Notes: generated from the sequence alone by a model not told the origin. A DNA stretch of 64,000 bases from Mytilus californianus (GCF_021869535.1 NW_026262659.1:8246001-8310000), one strand, 5' to 3'; counted from the stretch's first letter, positions 47,661 to 61,482 are shown. Translations and numbers: made by a program.

Positions 47661-49210
47661 TTGATGTTTAGCTGGACGTTAACAAACAGATATCGGAAAT
47701 CTGTAAAAATAAGCAGCAAAACAATTAAAAGGATTGGACCACACTTAAATAAACTAACAAAAAATACAATTTCTCCCTTATTCATCATGTCAACCCTAAG
47801 TTACTGCCAGCTCACATGGCACTTTTGTAGCGAGCGCAACACCAACAAAATTGAACAAGAATGCACACGCTAAAATGTCTCGCCTGCTTTACTAACTCTT
47901 GATTTTATCTTGATAGTCCTAAATATAAAGTTTTACTACAAGTATCGCATAAACTTTACAAAGAAAATGAGGTCAAGGTCAGATAAACCAAGCCAAAAAT
48001 GCATGTACACCTTACAATCATTCCATACACTAAATATAGTTGACGTGTTGCTTATAGTATACAAGAAACAGACCAAACCATGAAAACTTTATAGTGACCA
48101 ATGAACCATGAAAATGAAGTGAAGGTCAGATGATAAATGCCAGATAGACATATACACCTTACATTCATTCCATACACAAAATTTAGTTGACCTATCACTT
48201 GTGTAAGAAAAACAGACCAAAACACAAAAACATTGAGCAATGAACCATAAAAATGAGGTCACGGTCAAATTAAACCTGCCAGTCTGACATGTACATCGTA
48301 AAATATGTCCATACACCAAATATAGTTGACTTATTGCATACAGTATGAGAAAAACAGACCAAAACACAAACTTAACTTTTACCACTGAACCATGAAAATG
48401 AGGTCAAGGTCAGATGACATCTGCCAGTTGGACATGTACACCTTACAATCATTCCATACACCAAACATAGTAGATCTATTGCTTATATATCTGAGATATG
48501 GACTTGACCACGAAAACTTAACCTTGTTTACTGATCTATGAAATGAGGTCGAGGTCAAGTGAAAACTGTCTGACAGGCATGAGGACCTTGCAAGGGACGC
48601 ACATACCAAATATATTATCCTATTACTCATAATAAGAGAGAAATTTAGATTACAAAAAATCTTATCTTTTTTTTCAAGTAGTCACTGAACCATGAAAATG
48701 AGGTCAAGGACAATGGAAATATGACAGACGGAAACTTCATAACATGAGGCATCTATATACAAAGTATGAAGCATCCTGGTCTTCTACCTTCTGAAGTATT
48801 AAGCTTTTAAGAAGCTAGTTAACGCCGCCGTCGCCGGATCACTATCCCAATGTCTTGCTTTCTGCTACAGAAGTCGCAGGCTCGACAAAAACTTCAAGAA
48901 CGATCGCAGATTCGTTTGCAATGACTATAACAACACATACAAACAATTACTTGAACAATCTTAACTTCCAACACAAATCAGACGGATGAGAACCATGGCA
49001 TTAGAAACCTACAAAATTGTGACAAAATCCAGTCCTGAGTTCTGACACAATGTGATTAATTTCAATGATAATATGTAGAATTTTAGATATAAACTCACAG
49101 TTGATATTCCACGACCAAGAACTACAAGGTTTGGCAAAAAGAGCTTCAGCTTTGAGGCAGCAAAGTTGTGGAACTCCTGGCCTAAGCATGCACAGAGTCT
49201 CTAAACTTTT
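47661..49210 (+). mobile_element. LINE reverse-transcriptase 3' end, split by a nested element
   Basis: 47661-47870 encodes KRIGPHLNKLTKNTISPLFI and TLSYCQLTWHFCSERNTNKI, and 48905-49200 encodes FVCNDYNNTYKQLL, LPTQIRRMRTMALETYKIVT and TTRFGKKSFSFEAAKLWNS, consecutive parts of the C-terminal region of a jockey/RTE-like non-LTR reverse transcriptase. About 1 kb of other sequence separates them. Confidence 0.8.
47875..48890. mobile_element. Nonautonomous element with internal ~145-bp tandem repeats, nested in the LINE
   Basis: Begins near gtctcgcctgctttac and ends near gaagtcgcaggctcgac, which are imperfect inverted ends. Inside, six units start with atgaggtcaaggtcag-type sequence at about 47965, 48112, 48251, 48396, 48541 and 48697, spaced 139-156 bp. 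The bivalve 'pearl' elements also carry such core repeats; kinship is a guess. Confidence 0.7.
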
Positions 49211-52200
49211 GGACAATTCAAATATTTTATTTCAGCATGGTGTTCTTCAGATAATAGCTTCTGTAGCTCATGTAGACAATAACTTTGCTGCCCCACAGCT
49301 GAAGTCTTCTAGCCTCCAATGTTTTGTTTTATTTTTAGCTCTTATTTCAATTATTTAATAGTGCTTTTGTCTCTTTATCAGCTTTTTTGTAAAATGTGCT
49401 TTTAGTTTGCTTGCTTTGATTAATGGAAGATGTTATGCATGTGCTTTATTTATATGTGTGCTGTACTCTGCGTTTTTATGATTGTTATTTGTTTTTTAAA
49501 ACATCAAGTCGGTTTAAGAGTCTACAAAGCTTATGGTACTATGTTAAATTGTACATATTTTGTCTGACTCTAAGAAAAATTTACTTACTTACGTATTTAC
49601 TAATAAAATCTACGAAAATTGGTATCCACAAAAAAAGAATGAATCCAATAATAAGAAAAATATCACGTTCTATTTCTGTATCAATGTTTTATTAATTTTT
49701 TCTATATAAATAATTAATATAAATCATATCATTAACATCATACTTAACTGTATAAATACAATCAGACACATATAACTATATGTCCTTATTACAATAACTC
49801 AACTATGGTATTTACAATACAAAGAGTCTTCAAAATTATATCTGATAAGCTGCTGTCATATAATTGTTCAGTTTTGAATATTTGTACAATAACAAATTTT
49901 TTAAAATATGTGTACTGGTAATGCTACAATTTGAGTGACAATCAAACAATCTGTCATTCACAGATGGAATTGAACACAGAAAACAAATTTGATTGTATTA
50001 TTGTGTTGCAAGTGTACAGTTTTTGATATTGACAAATATAAAGAGATAATTTATGTCCTCATCTGTGTCACACTTTTTGTCAATCCACAACTTCTTGAAA
50101 ATGGCTTGCCCAAAGTCAACTCCTTGCAAACAGCTGGACAAAATTCAACCAAACACGCACAGATTTAATGCAAGCTTACAAAAATATGCAGTGATAATTA
50201 CTTGTGATACAAATTGTCAAACAATTCTATCAATTCTATTCGTCTATCAAGATGCCCATTGAATCATCAAAAACCTCCCTTCTTAATGATGCCACTATAT
50301 CTGAAAACTGGAAAAACTAAACTTAAATAAGCACTAAATTTTAAAGCTAATTTAAAAATAAAAATCTGTCCACATGTAAAATGAAATAATTGGATCTTTC
50401 TCGTAATAAAAATTAAACAAAGGATGCCATTAACACACGAAATATGTCATTTAAAATAAACAATTAATAAAACTTAAAATAACAAGGCAGCAATGTTTTT
50501 CTTGACAATAAATATAAAGCAGGGAATAGAATGTGTTTTTATCTTTCTGTCCATATAAGAATGGCTTGGTCCTTTCATTAAACCAAGTTGCAGTATGATT
50601 TCACCTCTTCAAGCTAGTGTTCCTTGACAATCTGTTCAATCAGACAGCCAATCACTAGAATTGGAGGGTAAGAATGTTTTTATTACACTGCACTAGCTTC
50701 ATACTAACAAACATTCACATAAGCAATGAGCTAAAAATATTAACCAGCTAATCAGTTTTCAAAATATTTTGGTCAGTTGGTATTTGGAAGGAACCTAGAT
50801 TCACAAATATGCAATGTAATAAAACAAATTGGACGCAACTTCAAGAAAAAAAATATATATGATCATAGTCATTGGTTAATTTTGTCATTGAAACACTGCC
50901 CAACATCTCCTTTTATTCACATAAACTTAACATAAAACTTTCAAGATTATATAAAAATATCATTACCTTTGAAATGGTTCTAGATTTGAGTCTAAGTTTT
51001 TACTGACATCTTTTAAAGTACTCATTAAAAATAGATATCTTCTCCTGTTCATGCTTCTGGTCATTTAATTTCATGAATTTCATGAAATCCTGAATTTTTA
51101 TTAAATTAACACATTGTTGTTTCTCTTGTATTAAAATAAGCAAGTTAAAGGTTAGGGAAATTATTTAAAAAAACTCTCAGGTTCATTGTTAAATTGCATA
51201 TTCTTTTTTTTATCAAAGTGTGATGAAAACTTAAAGCTTGTTTTAAAAAGATTTACATTGCTGTTTACATATTCTCTATGTTATGATTTTAAATTGTGTT
51301 GGATTTTTTTCTGTGATGGCTTTAAAACTTTATTTCATTTTCACATCTAATCTTAACAGATATATAACTTGTTATGAATATTATTAACAAAAACAAAAGG
51401 GGGAGGGGAATCAATCATGTAATTAACCAATCAAAATTATGTATTTTGAAAATTATTGATTTTGCGCTTTGATACAGTTTGTCATATGTGTCTATAGAAA
51501 CAATATTATAATACAAAGGTCATGTCCTACTGTATATACAATAAATAATTATGCCATTATGTAGGATATGTTAATATAAATGTTGTATATATTGGTTAGC
51601 ATGTTTGGCAGTGATTAATGCTACAATGTACAGGTCTACTGACATTACTTAAAATACATATCAAATACTTAAAATGCATTAAATCGTTTATAAAAACAGT
51701 AATGTTACAAATGAAAAAGTATCATGTATTTCATGTATAAAATCAACATATCATAAATACAAAAATGAAACATAAATATGAATCTGATATTGATATACAA
51801 GTAACAAAAGGCACATACTATAAATGTGTAATGCAGGTCAGTGTAAACTCATCTAACATAAAACCAGTTGGACTAAAACAGTTCACCATCAATTAACATA
51901 CTCAGTAATCATACATCTTTTGTAAAAAAAAACTTAACCGAAAAATTGAATGTTTGTAAAACCACTTTTTATGAATAATGCCATGAAAATATAATATAAA
52001 TATAAAATATGGCAAGATTGGCCGTAACTACAAATCTTTAGGTTTGGAGGAATCAGGTTAATTTGAATTAAAACTTAACATTGTCATCATTTTTGTCATG
52101 TAAAACAATTCTTTTATAAAAACAAAATTGCTAAAATTTTTACATACACTTAATACATATGTTCAATGACTTCCTTGTATTTGTAAATATCCTGATGTCA

Positions 52201-53490
52201 GATAAAACAAAGGTATAAACATAGAGTTCTATATGGTCCCTTCATTTACATAATAAAAATGAGACTGGTATCAGTACTCTTAAACAAAATGTTAAATATC
52301 AATCAAACTTCCCTATAGAGTCATGTCCTATTCCCTCATGTCGATCGAGTAGGATTATTATTATTAATAATATGTAAAATTAGCTTGCCCGGGTTATCAA
52401 GTCATGTGAACCAATACAAGAAGTTACCCAGCAAGAATAATAAGCAAATGGATATACAGAATTATCAATGAAACTAACCATTAACCCCCCAAAATTAAAT
52501 AGAACAATATATGAATTAAGTGACCACTGTCACACATGAATATAATATTTGGTAAATAGCATGAGGTCAACATGGTTTATAACATATTTCAAAACACACA
52601 CAAACCAAACATTCATGAGCATGGTCTTTACTCTATCTACTCTATACATGATCAGTACATTTCTATTTGTGATTTATAGACTTTCAATGAATAAAGTCAA
52701 ACATTTTTGACAATCTGACAGTCTATAATAGTTTATGACAACTGAAATTGTCTTAGACCAGTGGAAAATGTCATTCGCTTCAGCAACCTATATTCAATTG
52801 CTACTCTACCTAACTCTGAAAATGTTTGTTTTTGCAAATTTGAAGAACCAGTTTAATAAATGTGTCCTTAAATCTGTGTCATTTAAAATCAAGCATTAGC
52901 ACTGGGTCCTTAGCAAAGTGGAATGTGTTTTTATAAAAAGTACAATTAAAGGTGATCAGACACTTTTCAAACAAAATTAATAAAAGACAAAGAATTATAA
53001 TTTATGCATATTAAAAGATGCCTGAAGTTATAAAACATTATAAGCAATATGGATTTGCATGGGAGCTAAAATAAATTCTAATATTATCAAATGAAGTGAC
53101 TAGGGATATATAGAAATACTTTCAGTTTTTGTTTGATTTTTATTAACTGACTAGATATTCAATCAAGAAATTCTTTAATGATTCATTATTTTATGTGGAT
53201 GGTGGGATTTTCTATGGAGAACACAGAACCGAATGTGCAAGACCCTTAAGGGTAGTCATAGCAACTAAACACACTGTAGGAGAAGTGGAGAAAACTCAAA
53301 TTTAAAGCCTTATATATCAACATAATATTTAACTCTATTTAACAGTCAGGTTATTATCAATTTAGCCTTGTATAAAAATGCAACCCCCAAAACAATATTT
53401 ATTATACATACAAGGTATAAAAGATAGTGTTTATAGTCATTTCAAGTTACATGTTTCTCTCTTTCGCTCTTTCTCTTTATTTTTTTATGT
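49211..53490. other. Intergenic stretch, nothing recognised
   Basis: AT-rich, without a credible gene, domain, tandem array or repeat that I can name, apart from the MITE-end match at 49608-49648. Short open frames here look like chance. Confidence 0.45.
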
Positions 53491-53499
53491 ATCCGTATT

Positions 53500-53775
53500 C
53501 ATAGATTATCGTTGATCATCTCAATGAGATTGATTTTCTCGCTTGAGCCGGTACAGCGAAAGTGAGAAAAGCAATCGAGTCGAGATGACCAATGATAATC
53601 TGTTTATCGCTATTTTACCTATGACGACGTTGGGTCAATTTCATTAGCAACGCCACGTGTCCCCTTAGTTTCTAGCGATAATTTTCATATCACTCGACTC
53701 CACTGAGAAAGGGAATTATCAGTCAGCAAGATCAAAGGGAAATTTTGTAAAAAAGCGATAAATATATATATATAT
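53500..53775. mobile_element. Foldback-type interspersed element
   Basis: Arms gattatcgttgatcatctca...ttttctcgctt and aagtgagaaaagcaatcgag...gataatc face each other at 53503-53605; then gcgataattttcatatcact and an end at gcgataaatatata. Confidence 0.6.
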
Positions 53776-54697
53776 ATCAATATGTTTGTACAACCACTTT
53801 TTATGAATAATGCCTTGTACATATAACATATGGCAAGGTTGGACAAAAGTCTTTATGTTTGGAAATGAAAATAATAATTCATCAATGAATCTGGTTAATT
53901 TGAATTAAAAATGATAGTAAATTAATCCAATAATGTCACTTCAGTTCTCTTCTTGTCTCACATCATATAATGTGTACTGATGGGCTGCTGTCTGTATGAC
54001 TTATCCCATACAGCAATCTACTTTTCTACTTACATTATGTAAAGTAAATAGATTAGGTTTTAGATTTAAAGACAATTATAGCAAAGGTGGTCAGCATTTG
54101 TATTATTTTAAACAAAAATCAGTGGCTAATAGTGTTGAGCATTTTGTATCAACATTTAACAAAGAATTAAAAAAAACATGGTAACAGACATAAAAGGAGA
54201 TGTCAAATTAGTACAAACATTTTTTTAAACTAACAATTCTACTTTTGAAGCATTTTGTATTTCTCTTCCTCCTGTACTAAGGGTCACCACCATGTATATT
54301 GTACAACTTGAATGGTTACACAAATCCAAAATACATTTTACCTACTTATACACTAAAAATGAACACATTAACTTTATCATATCAAATGGTCCTCAAATAT
54401 TTTTTATGGCACATCTTTAATAATTTTTATAAGAATTCAATCAATTAACATACACTGTATATGACCCTTCGACCCATTAATACTAACTTGATTCCTGTTA
54501 TACAAAACTAAGAGATAATCTAATGTTTTACTGCAACAAATCTAAAATAATAGTATCAAAGTATGTTTCAATAAATAATACACTCAATCCAAATATAGTT
54601 AAAGTAACTTTTCCTTGCACTTAGTAACATATTCAGTATCATGAAATATATATATACAAATGTCAAATAGCTTATTGCACAAATTTGCTCTAAATTA

Positions 54698-54895
54698 ACT
54701 GTAAATTCAGAAATTTTTATTATTGCGAATAATGCCACTGGTGATAATCGTAATAAAAAGAAATTGCATTCTGATCTCTGATACATATATATGTACACAG
54801 ATTTCCTGAAATCGCAATAACAAATGTCGCACTTATGTCCTTTCTTCAAAAATCACAATAATAAATGAATGCAATAATTTCTGAATTTACAGTAA
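54698..54895. mobile_element. MITE with actgtaaattcagaaat ends
   Basis: Inverted ends actgtaaattcagaaat (54698) and atttctgaatttacagt (to 54893) with matching inner words cgcaataa. About 195 bp, in the region just 3' of the - gene. Confidence 0.75.
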
Positions 54896-55007
54896 CTTGT
54901 CTTTGGATGATTTTTATGATTTAAACTAATTCTTTATTAATGTCAATTTACATCTGTATGATGCTAATACTATTTAGATTTATAAAGTTATGAATTTGGG
55001 TCATATA

Positions 55008-55013
55008 TTTATT
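55008..55013 (-). promoter_or_regulatory. Candidate poly(A) signal of the - gene
   Basis: AATAAA on the - strand about 115 bp beyond the stop codon at 55126. Confidence 0.45.
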
Positions 55014-55125
55014 AACACAACTTAATTCACAATAACTTGGTTAATGGCATTACTGACTTATTAACTATGTTTAATTAACAGACCCTGATTTATCTCCTAT
55101 TGTTTACACAAATTATCTCCCTTTA

Positions 55126-55725
55126 CTACACAAGAGTTTCACTATCTTCTACAACTGTGGAATATGTTGGTGGTGGTTGATCTTCAGTATGGCGATAGTC
55201 TGTAGAGAAATTGTTTGATTTGTTCTTTTTGTTCCCGTTTTTTTTGACAAACCCACCATCTGGTCCTGACTTGGGTATCAAATATCCATCCTCTCCTGTA
55301 TCAGGGGGTGAGGTTCCTGGTACACATGTACTAGAATGTCCACTATCTGTGTCATCGTTTCTATGAACGTCTGCTGAAGTATTGATATTTTGTGGGGATT
55401 GTTCACGCTTATTTGCTTTACGTAATATAACATTGTCACTATCATCTTTTCCTGTCAATGGTTCAAGTTCAACATCACTAGATTTCTCCTTACGCCATTG
55501 TTTTTGGTTGAGGTATCGACTTCTGTCAGTTTCATCATCTTCTACAACAAACTTAATCTGATCAGTCGGAGGCGGTGGAGCTTGCTCCATTTTTGTATAG
55601 TCTGAGGTTTCACCATTCATTTTCAGATAGCCATCATATCCACACGCTCCTTTGCCTGAATTTTCTTCTGCCTTGTCTGAATCAAGCATTTTAAAGTAAT
55701 TTGATGAATTTAAATCCAAGTAATA
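55126..55725 (-). CDS. VEGFR-like paralog last exon: full cytoplasmic tail
   Basis: 600 bp, acceptor atattttcag, phase 0, 199 residues and a stop. Contains YFKM, YLKM and YTKM (YxxM, PI3K-type), YLIP, a basic Lys/Asn-rich stretch near residue 165, PPPTY (PPxY, WW-domain type) and C-terminal ETLV (S/T-x-hydrophobic, class I PDZ-ligand type). These are motif readings; binding is not shown. The first half aligns well with the + tail, the second half only as eroded sequence. Confidence 0.92.
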   Translation of the reverse strand, partial: YYLDLNSSNYFKMLDSDKAEENSGKGACGYDGYLKMNGETSDYTKMEQAPPPPTDQIKFVVEDDETDRSRYLNQKQWRKEKSSDVELEPLTGKDDSDNVILRKANKREQSPQNINTSADVHRNDDTDSGHSSTCVPGTSPPDTGEDGYLIPKSGPDGGFVKKNGNKKNKSNNFSTDYRHTEDQPPPTYSTVVEDSETLV

Positions 55726-58700
55726 CTGAAAATATAAATTCAGACAGGATTTAACTTCATATTTTTTTTCAAATGTACCTTAGGTGATTAAAATCAATAT
55801 CTGTAAATACAAAAATAAACAGAGAGATGTATAGAGGAGAGAGAGGTCTAGAAAGACATGAGAGAAAACCAATTTCGAAAATTAATGATTTATTTTCCTT
55901 TAATTCAACTGACAATTTTATTATACATCAATTTAATACAGATTGAATATGAGAAAGATGCTCATTAGATAATGTTAAATATATAAGTACTAACAGTAAA
56001 GAAATTAAAAACTATTTAAATAAATAATAAATCAAAAGAAGAATAATAAAAATTAGGATAATAATTAAAATCTTCCCTGCTCCCTTCAACTTGAAACAAA
56101 GAGAAATGTAGTTTTTCCAAAGTTGAAGAAGTATTTAGAATATGGTTTTCTGAAGATGTAAACATTCATTCTGTATTATATCATATATTTGGTCAATTTC
56201 CGAATGGTTTTTTGGATAAAAACATATAAAATGTAACAAACTAAATAATTTACAACAGTATTTGTCTAGATGAACAATGCTGCTCACATAAATATGTATT
56301 TGATTTTTACAATGATATATCTTGTCATTTGAATCCTTCCTATTTATTTCTTTTTTGTCTTATACAAATCTAATTTCATTTTATGCATGTGAATACCATC
56401 ACAGTTGTCTCAGTTTGTGTCTCAAATTGTCATTTATAGTTACACAATTATATTTTTCTACTAGTCACTCAATACCATACAAATATCTAGTACGGTTGCA
56501 GACTTAAGGAAAAAATTTAAAATGAAAAAGAAATGATCATTTATCACTTAAGATTGAATGAGGCTATTCTATCTATGATTTTCTTAAATGCATTTGATTA
56601 AAATATATACATGTAACTAAAGGAATCTAAGCAAACTTTTATTTATGTGTGTTGGATTCATATTTTCCCCTTATTGGGCTCATTATTCTTCTGTGAGCTG
56701 AGCCATTCATCAGTCTGCAGTTATTATCATAAAGATTATTGATTTTGGTCAATGTTGGTCTGCCTCCTTTTATCAGTTAGCATAAAGAAAAAGGTACAAT
56801 CTAGGGCCAAAGTGTTTATCTCATTGCTGCCAACAAATAGTTTAGGGTGATGTGTGTGCTCTCTTTCTTATTTAGCCGTAATGTTTATGAAATTATCATA
56901 TGTTTTGCTAAAATTTGGTAAATCACCATTTTGATATCCCAAGTTTAAATTGACAAGCTTATGCGAAATATTAAGCATTAAATTAAAGTATTTAGCCACA
57001 AAAGCATGTAAGCAAAATAAGCACACACTCTACCGAATGACTAATTGATAATAATCATATTTAATACTTTATATGCTAATAAATAATTATCGTATTAAAT
57101 ACCTTATAAGCTTAATTAGGCATAATAAAAGAATAATTGTTGACTTTATTATACTGCATATGTAGAAACAGAAGCATAAAATGTACAACTTAAAATAACC
57201 CTACACTTAATCAGCTAAAAAAAAAGAAATTAATTATGATGTCAAATGAAATATTTGAGAAGAGGCACTGAGGATGATATAGTGTGAAGTAATCATGACC
57301 CTGACATATTTTTTCAATGATATCAGAATTATCTATCTATTGGTGGTGGGAATTCAAACTCCACTGATCTTTTGTTTTGTTTTGAATTACTAAGTCAAGT
57401 TTTCCTTTTCCTACTTCAAATTTCTTTTGGAGACTAGAGGCTTTGTTCACAAAATGATAATCCTGCCTGAACATACAGCAATAACAATGTTATAGTCTAA
57501 AAGAATTTTATAAAGGAGTATTTATCATTCATTCAGACATCAAAATACACCCCTGACTCTGGTAAATAAATATATAGATTCTACCACTGCATCAAATGTG
57601 ATAGGATATTTATCCACTCGAGACATTTACGAGGTTTGCAGAGCTTTTTAAATATTTAAAATTTAACTGTAGAGAGTGGATAAATATCATATTGTACGAG
57701 ATTTGGTGGTGGAATCTGTTTCTCTCATGATTTTTAAAGACAATATATACAGACACTCTTAACCCTTCTTAATCTTTCTTTTTCGAATGATCTGCAAAAA
57801 GATGTGTTCCTTCTTTGTGACGTCATCAGTATGGTCACCCTTTTTTCGTGACGTCATAATAGGAAATTCAATCGAGTTTTGACCAATAATGAACTGAGAT
57901 TAAAGGAACCACACGGTGATTAAATAAAAATAATCAACAGGTCAGGAAACGGATAAATCGGGTAAGAATTAGAGAAAGAGTTTTATATTTACAAAAACAG
58001 GAAACATTATAAGAATGAAATGAAGACAAGGATGGTATAATGATTATAAATACTGAGAATGATAAATAAAATAATATATGGCGTGATAATGAAATGAAAG
58101 AAAGAAATATGAAGAATCAAAACATAATTGACTATGATAACATGTAAGGCAGATATAAAATCTTGTGTTTTCTCTTTTTTATAAAAAGATTGAAAATTTC
58201 TAAACATTTCAGTGTTTCAACAATAATTACAAAAATACCATTCTAATGCTATTACATAAGCACTTCATAGAAAATAAAAGATTTTATATTACAGCCTATA
58301 TATGCAGTATAATAAATCTTATATAGACCATCTACCAATGTATTCTCTGAACTCACCGAACCCCTCTGTTATGAAAAGAAATAATTTAGTTTTTATTTGC
58401 TTTACCAAATAGACTACATGTTACAAAAATATTCCTATATTCTCATACCTGTGCATTGTTTTACATTTAATTCCCTACTATTTTCATCAATTTATATGAT
58501 CATCCTCAGTCTAGAAACATCTCATAATCATTTAGCCAATATATTAAATAAAATAAAAACATGTCTGACATTTTTTTCAACATATTTGATAAGTTCACTT
58601 GGTTGAGAATGTAGGAGTTATTTTCTTGAAGCATTTTTTTTCACTGAATCGTGAGTCACATTTTTTAAGCTGCAGAAACTTAGTAATTTAATGAAATAAC

Positions 58701-61482
58701 CTAAAAAATCATTAACTTTTAAAATATAATTTCTTCTTCATTTATAATAAAAAAAACCTTGAAAATAAAAATCATTAACAATAACAATTAATAAAAAAAA
58801 AAAAATAATGACTGAATAAATTATTTTACAACAAATAAAGAAATAGCTAATTACTTAGCAGACACCAACTTAATGTAACCTTATTAAAATACAGATCTTG
58901 TGTCAACACTTTTTTTCAAAGGATCAGACAATGCTTCCTTCTACTTTCTGGTTTTGTCCGATTAATACACACCTTCAAAAATTCAAAGATTGAAATTTCA
59001 TTGGCTGATGGAATAATTGCTTGAACAGAAAGTAGAATGGAATGTTGTCAGTTCCTTTGTAAGCAAAGCATATATACAGGGTCTGTATTCTAATCAGATT
59101 GAAACTTAATGATAACAAATATAAAAAGCACATTTAAAAAACTAGAGGCTCTAAAGAGCCTGTGTCGCTCACCTTGGTCTATGTGAATATTAAACAAAGG
59201 ACGCAGATGGATTCATGACAAAATTGTGTTTTGGTGATGGTGATGTGTTTGTACATCTTAATTTACTGAACATTTTTCCTGCTTACAATTATCTCTATCT
59301 ATAATTAACTTGGCCCAGTAGTTTCAGAGGAGAAGATTTTTGTAAAAGATTACTAAGATTTACGAAAAAATGGTTAAAAATTGACTATAAAGGGCAATAA
59401 CTCCTAAAGGGGTCAACTGACAATTTCGGTCATGTTGACTTATTTGTAGATCTTACTTTGCCGACATTTATTGTTTTTTTACAGTTTATCTCTATCTATA
59501 ATAATATTCAAGATAATAACCAAAAACAGCAAAATTACCTTAAAATTACCAATTCAGGGGCAGCAACCCAACAACGGGTTGTCCGATTCATCTGAAAATT
59601 TCAGGGCAGATAGATCTTGACCTGATGAACAATTTTACCCCATGTCAGATTTGCTCTTAATGCTTTGGTTTTTGAGTTATAAGCCAAAAACTGCATTTTA
59701 CCCCTATGTTCTATTTTTAGCAATGGCGACCATCTTGGTAGGTTGGCGGGGTCATCGGACACACTTTTTAAACTAGATACTTGAATGATGATTGTGTTTA
59801 AGTTTGGGTGCATTTGGCCCAGTAGTTTCAGAGGAGAAGATTTTTGTAAAAGTTTACGGACGACGGACGACGGACGCAGGACGACGGACGACGGACGCAA
59901 AGTGATGAGAAAAGCTCACTTGACCTTTCAGGTCAGGTGAGCTAAAAATAAACAAAATTATCACACTTTATGTCTGTAAAATCTAAAACATAATTTAAAG
60001 AATGTGTGATGTTATGAAGTATACCTGCTTAACATTGGCCTCTAAGAAATCTCCCATAAGACAGGCTAACTGTGTAAAAGTCGGTCTTTCATCTGGTTCA
60101 GTTCGCCATGTTGCTTTCATCACTTTATACCTGCATAACAAAATAATGGAGACTTAAATTGAACAAAAAGTATTAAACAATGTCAACAAATCAAATATTA
60201 TCATGATTATAGATAAAAGACACAATTACAATGAGTCTCTAACAACCATGTCTTAAACTGATTAGAACCAACTTAGGAGTTTGTAAAGGTTCGTCTATTC
60301 ACCATGCCTGCCAAAGTATCAATCCTGCTCAGTTTCAAAACAATTCCCCTTGTAGTTGTAGAGAAGAATTTTCAAAATGGTCCAAAAAGGAATCAAGATT
60401 GCTTCTTATGACCAACTTTTTCATCTGAATGGAACAAGATGAAGTTCACTCATACAAGACCTTCCATACATCATTCCTGTCAATTTTGGTCAAAATTTTG
60501 GCAAAGTATTTCAAAATGGTTACAAACAATGGACTCTGAGTGATGGCAAAACCCCTCTTGGCCTTTCAGGAAAAGTGAGCTAAACACAGTTGTTAACAGA
60601 AGGAACATGCATATAACTGGTATAAGATAAGGTATGACTGAGCCAAGTTTTTGTCCCTTGAATTTGCAACAAGTATGATTTGTCTATTAAATAGCATCCT
60701 TCAGCTGTTCATGAGCCATTCATAGTCTGTCAGTCTGTCAGATATCAAAGTTTATAATTTGTATTTTGGCCTGCACATTTGCATTGGTGCTTCAAAATAA
60801 TTGCTTTCAACAAAAAACTGCAAATTAGAATAATTCTTAGCTTTTATCTATATTCAAATTTGAGCAAAAAGATAATTTGCAACAAGATGTCTTATACAAT
60901 GATGTTAATGTAGGTAAAAAATATTTTTGAGTATGGCCTAAAATGACATTCTATAATTCTGGTGCATCTGAAATACTTTTCTTGATTTACCTTCATCAGA
61001 AAGCCAAGAATGTTAAATTAATTGAAAACATGAGGAGCTTATGACCAAAGAGGACCTAAAAAGAATAGTCAAATCCATCTAGGGACAGCTTTGTTTGATA
61101 ACTTTGTAACATGGCTCTTTTTAGTCAAATATATCAATATCATTTTTTTATAATGTCAAAGTGACATCTCATCTGACATTTCTGTACCTGATTTACCAGA
61201 TTAAAACATCTTATTGATTTATTATTAAAACTAACATAATTTTGAAATGATTGAAGAATCTGATAATTTTTTTAAATTTGAGGTACAAAACAATGCTTTC
61301 TTTTAGTAAATTGTCAATTTGGGTAACTTATTGAGTGATGGTAAAAAAAGAGAATATTACAAACAGACTAACAATAACTTACATTTCATCTGATGAATGT
61401 TCTGGTTTCTCCATAAAGTATCCATCCTTCAGCAGGTTGATAAACTTTTCGTTGATTTCAATGCCCGGGTAAGGTGTACCGC
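55126..61482 (-). CDS. VEGFR: Second VEGFR-like receptor tyrosine kinase, 3' end only
   Basis: Paralog of the + gene in the opposite orientation. Visible exons in transcript order: 61383-61482, 60025-60130, 55126-55725; joined frame 267 residues, covering the kinase C-lobe and the whole tail. Exon lengths (100 and 106 bp), phases and most residues equal those of the + gene. The exon encoding WSYGVFLWEIFSL is not found between 61483 and 64000, so it and everything upstream should lie beyond the window. Unlike the + copy the tail is full length and open. Confidence 0.9.
55726..59139. other. Last intron of the - gene, mostly unrecognised
   Basis: AT-rich intron. Only the foldback at 57574-57702 is distinct. 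Small open frames at 56322 and 58397 have no recognisable content. Confidence 0.45.
57574..57702. mobile_element. Foldback MITE, about 48-bp arms
   Basis: agattctaccactgcatc...gatatttatccactc faces gagtggataaatatc...ggtggtggaatct. About 128 bp, in the intron of the - gene. Confidence 0.75.
59140..59945 (-). mobile_element. Abundant interspersed element ending agctcacct / aggtgagct
   Basis: Ends: aactagaggctctaaagagc with gtcgctcacct, and caggtcaggtgagctaaaa. Inside are a duplicated agtagtttcagaggagaaga-type segment and gacgacggacgcaggacgac. The open frame 59601-59900 is part of it, not a gene. Confidence 0.7.
60025..60130 (-). CDS. VEGFR-like paralog exon: end of kinase domain
   Basis: 106 bp, phase 2 in, phase 0 out. 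Encodes YKVMKATWRTEPDERPTFTQ then LACLMGDFLEANVKQ, equivalent to 37184-37289. Confidence 0.95.
60290..60595 (-). repeat. Related interspersed repeat
   Basis: Ends gcctttcaggaaaagtgagc, like the element above; contains tggtcaaaattttggcaaag. In the intron between 60130 and 61383. Confidence 0.5.
61383..61482 (-). CDS. VEGFR-like paralog exon: kinase subdomain X
   Basis: 100 bp between acceptor tttgatag and donor gtaagt on the - strand, phase 1 in, phase 2 out. Encodes GGTPYPGIEINEKFINLLKD and GYFMEKPEHSSDEM, nearly the same as the exon at 30997-31096. Even the acceptor sequence is the same in both genes. Confidence 0.94.

Noticed and set aside
47965..48710. tcaaggtca words resembling nuclear-receptor half sites
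   Set aside because: They are part of the about 145-bp repeat unit; their regular recurrence is explained by the array and no regulatory role can be supported.
59601..59900. 99-residue open frame on the - strand
   Set aside because: Lies wholly inside an abundant noncoding interspersed element and starts in its gacgacggacg repeat.
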